Assembly (NCBI GenBank): GCA_946481585.1
Contig: CAMLOF010000155.1
Span: 1 to 7,111 of the forward strand
DNA: 7,111 bases
From: an uncultured Macromonas sp.
GTDB lineage: Bacteria > Pseudomonadota > Gammaproteobacteria > Burkholderiales > Burkholderiaceae
Reading direction: 5' to 3'
The translations under genes and the position numbers were made by a program. Below the pieces are notes generated by a model, which saw nothing but the letters and a program-made list of their open reading frames with translations, had not been told where the DNA came from and searched no databases. Positions 1-5,437 of this stretch are shown one piece after another; position 1 is the first letter of the stretch; every line of letters begins with the position of its first letter.

Positions 1-64
1 CCAGCGACAGCAGTGTGGCCATCGCTCCCGTGCTCTTCAGTACGGTGCGGCGTGTCTTGTTCAT
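1..64 (-). CDS. soxY: SoxY N-terminus (thiosulfate-oxidation carrier subunit), partial
   Basis: Only the first 21 codons are inside the window; the gene runs off the left edge. The visible peptide starts MNKTRRTVLKSTGAMATLLS. It has a twin-arginine motif (TRRTVLK, residues 4-10) followed by a small hydrophobic stretch, so this is a Tat-exported protein. An AAGGAG ribosome-binding site lies 6 nt before the ATG (71-76), which fixes the start. SoxY is a small periplasmic protein that pairs with SoxZ and carries sulfur intermediates on a C-terminal cysteine. The name rests on this SoxY-like signal peptide and on its position in a soxC-soxD-cytochrome operon; the carrier domain is not visible. Another Tat-exported protein is possible. 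Confidence 0.72.
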   Translation of the reverse strand, partial: MNKTRRTVLKSTGAMATLLSL

Positions 65-113
65 GTTCAACTCCTTGGTCAAAAACATTTGAGTTACTTG
101 CAGCTTGGCAAGT

Positions 114-443
114 TCACTTGTCCGGCGCGCCGGCCAGGATCCATTCGGCCAAGAGCTTGGCGTCTTCGTCCTTCAGTGCAGCTTGTGCAGGCATGGGAAC
201 AGGACCCCACTTGCCAGAGCCACCAGCCTTGATGCTGGCGCCCAGCTTGGTAGCGTCAGTGCCCTTGTATTTGGCAGCCACGTCCTTGTAGGCAGGGCCG
301 ACCAGCTTCTTGTCAGCGGCGTGGCACGCCAGGCAGGCGCTCTTGGTGGCCAGTGCCTTGGCGGCGGCGGCGTCCAGTGCATGCGCGTTGCCCAGGGAGA
401 GCAGCGCCGCCACAGCGGCCAGGGATGTGATCGGGAATTTCAT
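114..443 (-). CDS. Small periplasmic monoheme cytochrome c of the sox operon
   Basis: This 109-residue class I cytochrome c has a Sec signal peptide (about 1-22, probable cleavage after AHA), a heme-binding motif CLACH at 37-41, and a probable axial methionine at Met84 in VPMPAQ. Its size and the GPAYKDVAAKY and KWGPVPMP blocks match the cytochrome c551/c552-like group. It lies between soxD and soxY, 67 nt after soxD and 49 nt before soxY, on the same strand. It probably accepts electrons from SoxCD or SoxXA-driven reactions and passes them towards a terminal oxidase; that role is inferred. About 37 of 78 aligned positions are identical to the SoxD C-terminal domain by hand alignment, so the two are paralogous. 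A GGAGA ribosome-binding site precedes the ATG by about 9 nt. It is not SoxX, which has a different length and motif setting. Names such as SoxE have been used for Sox-linked cytochromes, but I do not assign one. Confidence 0.88.
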   Translation of the reverse strand: MKFPITSLAAVAALLSLGNAHALDAAAAKALATKSACLACHAADKKLVGPAYKDVAAKYKGTDATKLGASIKAGGSGKWGPVPMPAQAALKDEDAKLLAEWILAGAPDK

Positions 444-461
444 GGTCTAGAGTCTCCAGAG

Positions 462-494
462 AAAAAACGCGAGGGACGGGCGTCATATACCCTC
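462..494 (-). terminator. Possible weak attenuator or hairpin between soxD and the cytochrome gene
   Basis: On the minus strand a GAGGG/CCCTC pair (490-494 with 471-475) encloses a 14-nt loop. After a 3-nt gap it is followed by six T residues (462-467). The stem is only 5 bp and the loop is large, so a full terminator is doubtful. Partial termination or an mRNA processing site that sets the soxD to cytochrome ratio is possible. The rest of this 67-nt gap shows only the ribosome-binding site of the cytochrome. Confidence 0.22.
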
Positions 495-510
495 CCCCGC
501 ACAGGAACCG

Positions 511-1596
511 TCAGTTGGCGCCCCCGGCGATCCATTTGGCAATCGCCTGGGCATCCTTGTCACTCAGCTGCGCCTGAGGAGGCATGGGGATGTCACCCCA
601 GACACCTGCGCCACCTGCCTTGATCTTGCCTGCCAGGTAGTTTTCCAGATCGGCCTTGCCCTTGTGCTTGGCGGCAATTTCGCTGAAGCCCGGGCCCACG
701 ATCTTGTTCTTCATGCCGTGGCATGCCGTGCAGGAGTTGGCGTTGACCAGGGTCTTGGGGTCGTCCCCGCCTGCGCTGGCCTGTGCCACCACCACGGGCG
801 CCACGGTGATACGGCTGGTCAAGGCCGCCTTGGGGGCGGGCTTGGTGGTGTCGGCACCACGCACGGGGCCGATGATGCGGTTCTGCTCCTGGATGTTGCC
901 GTGGGCATCGCGAGCGAAGTCGGGCAGGCTGGAGTGGATCTTGGTATCCACCGGGCAGTCTTTCATGCACGCCACGTTCTTCACATCGGGCTTGCCGTTG
1001 ACCTTCCACAGACCGTCGAACTGCACCATGCCGTTGCGGTTGGGCATGCGCTTTTGAACATCGGCAATGTTCTGGTCGCTCAGCACGTAGTCGGCAGGCA
1101 CCACTTCGGCCAGGCTCAGCAGGTAGGCCAGCACGCCGTAGACCTCGTCGGTCTTCAGGCTCTTGGGCGCGTTCCAGGGCATGGCGCGGTTGATGTAGTC
1201 CCACAGGGTGGACACGGTGGCCACCTTCATGATGGTCGTGCGCTGCGGGAAGCCGGAGCCCATCTCCAGGTTCTTCACGCGGCCACGCTCGATGTCGGCC
1301 TTGGTGGTGCCGCCAATGATGGGGGTGAAGACTTCGTTGGATTCACCGAAATCACCGTGGCAGGACGCGCAGCGCGACACCCACACTTCTTCACCCATGG
1401 ACACGGAACCCGCGCCCTTGGGCAGGCCCTTGAAGTCGGGGCGGACGTCGATGTCCCAAGCTTTCACTTCCGCCGGAGTGGCATTGCGGCCAATGTCGTG
1501 CCAGGGCTTGCCCTGTGCATGCACGGCACCGATGCCGGTGGCCAGCAGGGCGCTCAGCGCCAGGGTCTGGAGGGATTTCTGAAACATGCTTTTCAT
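511..1596 (-). CDS. soxD: SoxD, diheme cytochrome c subunit of sulfane dehydrogenase
   Basis: SoxD is the electron-accepting partner of SoxC in the periplasmic Sox pathway: SoxCD oxidises the SoxYZ-bound sulfane sulfur and passes electrons through the SoxD hemes. The 361-residue protein has a Sec signal peptide (1-27, cleavage after VHA). Its first heme domain has CASCH at 76-80 and a probable axial Met139 in NRAMPW. A linker follows with a CMKDC pair (Cys210, Cys214; not a heme motif) and an Ala/Pro/Val-rich stretch (about 252-276). The second heme domain has CTACH at 289-293 and a probable axial Met338 in DIPMPP. The length fits diheme SoxD. The start overlaps the soxC stop by one base (TGATG), which implies translational coupling and 1:1 synthesis with SoxC. 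A second ATG at codon 4 is possible, but the coupled first ATG is preferred. Confidence 0.95.
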   Translation of the reverse strand: MKSMFQKSLQTLALSALLATGIGAVHAQGKPWHDIGRNATPAEVKAWDIDVRPDFKGLPKGAGSVSMGEEVWVSRCASCHGDFGESNEVFTPIIGGTTKADIERGRVKNLEMGSGFPQRTTIMKVATVSTLWDYINRAMPWNAPKSLKTDEVYGVLAYLLSLAEVVPADYVLSDQNIADVQKRMPNRNGMVQFDGLWKVNGKPDVKNVACMKDCPVDTKIHSSLPDFARDAHGNIQEQNRIIGPVRGADTTKPAPKAALTSRITVAPVVVAQASAGGDDPKTLVNANSCTACHGMKNKIVGPGFSEIAAKHKGKADLENYLAGKIKAGGAGVWGDIPMPPQAQLSDKDAQAIAKWIAGGAN

Positions 1597-2939
1597 CAGT
1601 ACACCTGCACGTTGGAGACTTCGCCGTTTTCCGACACGAGCCAGCTCTGGATGGCGTTGTTGTGGTAAATGGATCGGGTGCCACGCACGGCGCGCAGCTG
1701 GTTGATCTTGGGTTGCACGTAGCCGGTGCTGTCAACGGCGCGGCTTTGCAGCACGGCGGGCTTGCCGTCCCACACCCAGTCGATGTTGAAGCGGGTGAGA
1801 GCCTTGGGCAGCGCAGGGCCTTCAATGCGGGCGGTGCGCCAATTGCGGCCGCCGTCCACGCTCACGTCCACGCGCTTGATGGGGCCGCGGCCAGACCAGG
1901 CCAGGCCGCTGATGTTGTAGTAGCCGCGGTCAAGCAGCGTCTGGCTGCCCGAAGGGGTGGTGATGACGCTCTTGCATTCCTGGATACCGGTGTACTGGCG
2001 GTGGGTGCCGTCGGGCATCAGGTCGATGTAGTGCACCGCCTCGTCCTTGGCCGCCCAGCGCTGGTCGCCCACTTCGATGCGGCGCAGGTACTTCACCCAG
2101 CTCACGCCTTGCACACCGGGCACTACCAGACGCAGCGGGTAGCCGTTCTCGGGGCGCAGCATCTCGCCGTTCATGGCCCAGGCCACGATCACGTCGTCCA
2201 TGGCGCGCTCGATGTCGATGGTGCGGGTCATGGAAGAACCGTCACCACCTTCGGCCAGCACGTACTTGGCGTTCTTCTTGTCGTAGCCGCACATTTCCAG
2301 CAGGGTGGACAGCAGCACGCCCGTGAACTCGGAGCAGCTCACCATGCCGTGCGTGTACTGCACCGACGGCAGGGCCACGTTGCCCCACTCGGGCGCGGTG
2401 TTGGCGCCGCACTCGATGAAGTGGATGCGCGACACGCTGGGCAGACGCATCAGGTCGTCCATGGTGAAGACGCGTTCGCGCTTGACCATGCCGTTGATCA
2501 TGAGGCGGTGCTTGGAGGGGTCGATGTCCCACCAGCCCTGGTGGTGGCGCTCGAAGTGCAGACCGCTGGGCGTGATGATGCCGAACAGACCCTGCAGCGG
2601 CGTGAAGCTCACCGACGCCTGCGACACGCGGGTCAGGCCCGGGCTCTCGCGGCGCTGCAGGTTGGCTTCCCACTTGCTGGGCAAGCCATAGCCACGGGCC
2701 GCCACGGGCTGGCCCAGACCGGTGGTGTGCTCGGGCAGGTTGAGGATGGCATCTTCACCTTCGGCGGCCACGGCACGGGTGGCGGCAGCGGTGGCGGTCA
2801 TGGCCCCCGCTCCCATGGCCAGCGCCTTGCCCATGAAGCTGCGGCGCGCCTTGCGGGCCTGCTCGATCAGCTCCGGGCTCAAGTGGTTCTCGGGCGCGGG
2901 GAGGACGCGCCCAATGACTTCGCTCAGGTCTTTAGACAC
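1596..2939 (-). CDS. soxC: SoxC, molybdenum sulfane dehydrogenase subunit
   Basis: SoxC belongs to the sulfite oxidase family and carries the molybdenum cofactor. With SoxD it oxidises the outer sulfur of SoxY-cysteine persulfide, releasing six electrons per thiosulfate in the complete pathway. I place the start at a GTG (2939) with GAAGGA 8 nt upstream, giving 447 residues; an in-frame ATG at 3005 would add 22 poorly conserved-looking residues inside soxR. The Tat motif ARRSFMGK lies at 31-38 and the hydrophobic signal runs to about 58. The oxidoreductase domain (about 100-290) contains ERHHQGWWDIDP (130-141) and the likely Mo-ligand Cys177 in FIECGANT. The C-terminal Mo-cofactor dimerisation domain (about 310-435) includes SRAVDSTGYVQP. 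It overlaps soxR by 8 nt upstream and soxD by 1 nt downstream. Cofactor-loaded export through Tat is expected for this family. Confidence 0.96.
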   Translation of the reverse strand: MSKDLSEVIGRVLPAPENHLSPELIEQARKARRSFMGKALAMGAGAMTATAAATRAVAAEGEDAILNLPEHTTGLGQPVAARGYGLPSKWEANLQRRESPGLTRVSQASVSFTPLQGLFGIITPSGLHFERHHQGWWDIDPSKHRLMINGMVKRERVFTMDDLMRLPSVSRIHFIECGANTAPEWGNVALPSVQYTHGMVSCSEFTGVLLSTLLEMCGYDKKNAKYVLAEGGDGSSMTRTIDIERAMDDVIVAWAMNGEMLRPENGYPLRLVVPGVQGVSWVKYLRRIEVGDQRWAAKDEAVHYIDLMPDGTHRQYTGIQECKSVITTPSGSQTLLDRGYYNISGLAWSGRGPIKRVDVSVDGGRNWRTARIEGPALPKALTRFNIDWVWDGKPAVLQSRAVDSTGYVQPKINQLRAVRGTRSIYHNNAIQSWLVSENGEVSNVQVY

Positions 2940-3357
2940 TTGCTTTTTCCTTCTGTTTGACTGGGGAAACGGGTTGGGCAGAGGCGAACATCTCGTTGGC
3001 CGCATGGTTTGCGCCGAAACGCGTCAATTCGTCCATGCGAGACACCACCTGCACCGTCACGCTGCGGCACAGCTCCACGAACATCTGGTCCGCCACGCGG
3101 TAGAAAATCTGCGTGCCCTCGCGACGGCGCGAAAGCAGGCCCGCCTGGTACATCAGCCCCAGGTGGCGCGAAACGTTCGCCTGCGCCATGCCGGTGGCCT
3201 TGATGATGTCGTTGACGCACTTTTCCTCTTGGCAGATGGCATGCAGGATGCGCAATCGCGTGGGCTCGCCCAGCACGCCAAAGTAGCGTGCTACCGACTC
3301 GAACACCTGCTGCATGGTGTGCGAATCGAGTGCGAGAGAGGTGGGGCAGGAGCTCAT
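2932..3357 (-). CDS. soxR: ArsR-family sulfur-responsive repressor of the sox operon (SoxR type)
   Basis: This 141-residue protein has a winged helix-turn-helix of the ArsR/SmtB family: FGVLGEPTRLRIL (26-38), recognition region TGMAQANVSRHL (55-66), wing RRREGTQIFYR (77-87) and a C-terminal helix (about 90-112). It is the first gene of the operon and overlaps soxC by 8 nt, so it probably represses its own promoter and is relieved by a sulfur species. Cysteines at 42, 47 and 97 are candidate sensors; Cys4 lies in the tail. This soxR is unrelated to the MerR-type redox sensor of the same name. The start is uncertain: the first ATG has TTGAGG only 1 nt upstream, an in-frame stop lies just before it, and Met15 (MQQVFESVARYF) is an alternative that would give a 127-residue protein. 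The soxR label rests on context; family membership is clear. Confidence 0.85.
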   Translation of the reverse strand: MSSCPTSLALDSHTMQQVFESVARYFGVLGEPTRLRILHAICQEEKCVNDIIKATGMAQANVSRHLGLMYQAGLLSRRREGTQIFYRVADQMFVELCRSVTVQVVSRMDELTRFGANHAANEMFASAQPVSPVKQKEKASV

Positions 3358-3365
3358 GCCTCAAC

Positions 3366-3395
3366 TATATGATTGATTGCTAATATACGGATTAG
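3366..3395 (-). promoter_or_regulatory. Putative soxR operator/promoter region
   Basis: The only AT-rich stretch in the sox block lies directly before soxR. It holds two overlapping dyads: TATAT-N12-ATATA (3366-3370 with 3383-3387) and CTAAT-N6-ATTAG (3380-3384 with 3391-3395). Both are perfect in their arms. Short AT-rich dyads of this size are typical operators of ArsR-family repressors. On the minus strand TTTACA (3396-3401) could serve as a -35, but no good -10 lies at the normal spacing, so promoter elements are not assigned. Binding by the adjacent repressor is inferred. Confidence 0.5.
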
Positions 3396-3431
3396 TGTAA
3401 ACCCGTAGTCCTTCGCTTTTCTGACAGGAGG

Positions 3432-3455
3432 AAAAAAAGAGCGCCTCAGCGCTCT
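3432..3455 (-). terminator. Intrinsic terminator of lolC-lolD
   Basis: On the minus strand a perfect 7-bp stem (AGAGCGC / GCGCTCT, 3449-3455 with 3438-3444) with a 4-nt TGAG loop is followed by an unbroken T tract (3432-3438). The loop contains the lolD stop codon, so the ascending arm encodes the last lolD codons. There is no T tract on the plus side, so it works in one direction. It insulates the sox operon from lol transcription. Confidence 0.88.
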
Positions 3456-4138
3456 GTCAGGCGGCCCTGCTGCATGTGCAGGACGCGGTCGCACCGCTGG
3501 GCCAGGTCTTGGTCGTGGGTCACCAGCACAAAGGCGGTGCCTTGCTCACGGGCCAATGTCAGCATCAGCTCGAACACAGTGTCGGCAGTGCTGCGGTCCA
3601 GGTTGCCGGTGGGTTCGTCGGCCAGCACGCAGGCGGGCTTCGTGACCAGCGCGCGGGCAATGGCCACGCGCTGGCGTTCACCACCCGACAGTTCCGCCGG
3701 GCGGTGCAGCAGGCGCTGCCCCAGGCCCACCCGCTCCAGGCAGGCGGCGGCCTCTCGCGCCGCCTCATCGCGCGGCAAGCGGCGTATCCACAAGGGCATG
3801 GCCACGTTGTCTTGCGCGCTGAATTCCGGCAGCAGGTGGTGGAACTGGTACACAAAACCCAGGTGGCGGTTGCGCATCACACCCTGCTGCGCGGGCGCCA
3901 GGCGCTGCAGGGGCTCGCCCTGTAGCAGCACCTCGCCTGCGGTGGGGGCATCCAGCCCGCCCAGCAAGTGCAGCAGCGTGCTCTTGCCCGAGCCCGAAGC
4001 ACCCACGATGGCCACCGTTTCGCCCGCGTACACCTGCAGGTCCACGCCCTGCAACACCGTCACGTCAATACGCCCTTCGTGGAATCGCTTGACCAGACCG
4101 GTGGCCGCCAGCACCGGGCGTTTGTTCACGTCATTCAT
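3446..4138 (-). CDS. lolD: LolD, ATPase of the lipoprotein-releasing ABC transporter
   Basis: LolD is the cytoplasmic ATPase of LolCDE. It powers the release of outer-membrane lipoproteins from the inner membrane to the chaperone LolA. The 230 residues, usual for the family, contain Walker [10 protein letters not shown] (46-54), Q-loop Gln98 in [12 protein letters not shown], the ABC signature LSGGERQR (150-157), Walker B CVLADE (170-175), D-loop NLD (179-181) and the H-loop His208. The [10 protein letters not shown] segment is characteristic of LolD rather than the related MacB or FtsE ATPases. The start overlaps the lolC stop by 8 nt, and GGAGG (4148-4152) lies 9 nt upstream inside lolC, so the genes are co-transcribed and coupled. 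Transcription ends at the hairpin over its own stop codon; no lolE follows. Confidence 0.96.
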   Translation of the reverse strand: MNDVNKRPVLAATGLVKRFHEGRIDVTVLQGVDLQVYAGETVAIVGASGSGKSTLLHLLGGLDAPTAGEVLLQGEPLQRLAPAQQGVMRNRHLGFVYQFHHLLPEFSAQDNVAMPLWIRRLPRDEAAREAAACLERVGLGQRLLHRPAELSGGERQRVAIARALVTKPACVLADEPTGNLDRSTADTVFELMLTLAREQGTAFVLVTHDQDLAQRCDRVLHMQQGRLTER

Positions 4139-5387
4139 AGCGCAACGCCTCCGCCGGGTTCACGCGGCTGGCGCGCCAGCTCGGATACAGCGTGGCCACG
4201 AACGCCAACACCAGGGAAATCAGGGCAATGGGCACGATGTCGCCACGCTGCGGGTCGCTGGGCATGCGGCTGATGAGGTAGATGTCTTGCGGTAAAAAGC
4301 TTGCGCCCAGCAGGCGCTCCAGCGCGGGCACGATGGTGTCGATGTTGAACGCCACGCCCAGGCCGAGCAACAGCCCCACCCCTGTGCCAATGACGCCGAC
4401 CATGGCCCCCTGCACCACGAAAACGCCCATGATGCTGCGTGGGCTGGCCCCCAGCGTGCGCAGGATGGCGATGTCGGCGCGCTTGTCGGTCACCGTCATC
4501 ACCAGCGTCGACACCAGGTTGAACGCCGCCACCGCCACGATGAGGGTGAGGATGATGAACATCATGCGTTTTTCCAGCTGCACGGCGGCAAACCAGGTGC
4601 GGTTCTGGCGCGTCCAGTCGCTGATGAGCAAGTCACCGCTGAGCGTTCCCGCCAGCTGCAGCGCCACGTCGCGCGCAGCGTGCAGATCGCGGATCTTCAC
4701 GCGAACGCCGGTGGGGCCTTCCAGGCGGAAGATGCGCGCCGCATCCTCCTGGTGCACGAAGGCCAGCGTGGAGTCGTATTCGTAGTGGCCGGAATCGAAG
4801 ACCCCCACCACGGTCATCTGCCGCAAGCGTGGCACCACGCCGGCCGGGGTGAGCTGCCCGCTGGGAGCGATGAGCGTGACCGCGTCGCCCTGCGACACAC
4901 CCAGGCTGCGCGCCAGCGCACCGCCCAGCACCACGCCGTACTGCCCCGGCTGCAAACGCGGCAGCACGGTCTGCGCCAAATCGGCCGCCAGGTTGGTGAC
5001 CTGCGGCTCCAGCGCCGGGTCAATGCCCCGGATGAGCGCGCCCTTCATGTCCTCGCCCCGCGCCAGCAGGCCCTGGGCAGCAATGAAGGGGGCAGCGCCC
5101 ACCACCTCGGGGTTGGCCTTCACCTCGCGCAGGGTGAGCGCGGGGTCGGGCAGCGCCTCACCATTGGGCGCGAACACTTCAATGTGCGACAGCACGCCCA
5201 GCATGCGGTCGCGCACCTCCTTCTGGAAGCCGTTCATCACGCTCAGCACAATGATGAGCGCGGCCACGCCCAGCGAAATGCCCAGCATGGACACGCCGCT
5301 GATGAAGGAAATGAAGCCGTTGCGCCGGGTGGCGCGGCCAGCGCGGGTGTAGCGCCAGCCGAGTAGGAATTCGTAGGGGATTTGCAT
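4131..5387 (-). CDS. lolC: LolC/LolE-family lipoprotein-releasing permease
   Basis: This is the inner-membrane permease that takes mature lipoproteins from the outer leaflet and passes them to LolA. The 418-residue protein starts [16 protein letters not shown], the family's usual opening. It has one N-terminal membrane helix (about 25-50), a large periplasmic domain (about 52-270) and three C-terminal helices (about 275-298, 318-345, 384-402), which is the FtsX/MacB_PCD arrangement. [15 protein letters not shown] (302-316) is the cytoplasmic coupling segment facing LolD. The reading frame stays open upstream to 5594, but those 69 residues are Arg/Gly-rich shadow sequence over the divergent gene, so the ATG at 5387 is preferred. 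The ribosome-binding site before it is weak. As no lolE is adjacent, this permease may act as a homodimer (LolF-like); the symbol follows usual naming. Confidence 0.93.
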   Translation of the reverse strand: MQIPYEFLLGWRYTRAGRATRRNGFISFISGVSMLGISLGVAALIIVLSVMNGFQKEVRDRMLGVLSHIEVFAPNGEALPDPALTLREVKANPEVVGAAPFIAAQGLLARGEDMKGALIRGIDPALEPQVTNLAADLAQTVLPRLQPGQYGVVLGGALARSLGVSQGDAVTLIAPSGQLTPAGVVPRLRQMTVVGVFDSGHYEYDSTLAFVHQEDAARIFRLEGPTGVRVKIRDLHAARDVALQLAGTLSGDLLISDWTRQNRTWFAAVQLEKRMMFIILTLIVAVAAFNLVSTLVMTVTDKRADIAILRTLGASPRSIMGVFVVQGAMVGVIGTGVGLLLGLGVAFNIDTIVPALERLLGASFLPQDIYLISRMPSDPQRGDIVPIALISLVLAFVATLYPSWRASRVNPAEALRYE

Positions 5388-5410
5388 CGATAGGGGCTCG
5401 TCCAACCCTG

Positions 5411-5436
5411 GATTGTGGCATCCCCGACAATCGGGG
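5411..5436. promoter_or_regulatory. Divergent lolC / RpfE-type promoter gap with overlapping dyads
   Basis: The 50-bp gap between two divergent starts (5388-5437) must hold both promoters or leader regions. It contains GATTGT-N10-ACAATC (5411-5416 with 5427-5432) and CCCCGA-caa-TCGGGG (5422-5427 with 5431-5436). The second ends 1 nt before the plus-strand ATG. Each strand carries a weak -10-like hexamer (GACAAT at 5426-5431 on plus; CACAAT at 5412-5417 on minus), but neither has a convincing -35. The plus gene lacks a Shine-Dalgarno sequence, so a leaderless or near-leaderless mRNA is possible. Confidence 0.35.
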
Positions 5437-5437
5437 C

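Noticed and set aside
954..968. CMKDC in the middle of SoxD as a third heme site
   Set aside because: It lacks the CxxCH spacing and histidine. It is more likely a disulfide or structural pair.
1515..2960. 481-residue open frame on the plus strand opposite soxC, and a 334-residue one at 664-1668 opposite soxD
   Set aside because: Both are His/Ala/Gly/Val-rich products of an antisense frame in high-GC DNA. They have no recognisable domain and lie opposite genes with clear family motifs.
2932..3357. Redox-stress SoxR of the SoxRS system
   Set aside because: That SoxR is a MerR-family [2Fe-2S] protein. This protein has an ArsR-type winged helix and no such cluster motif.
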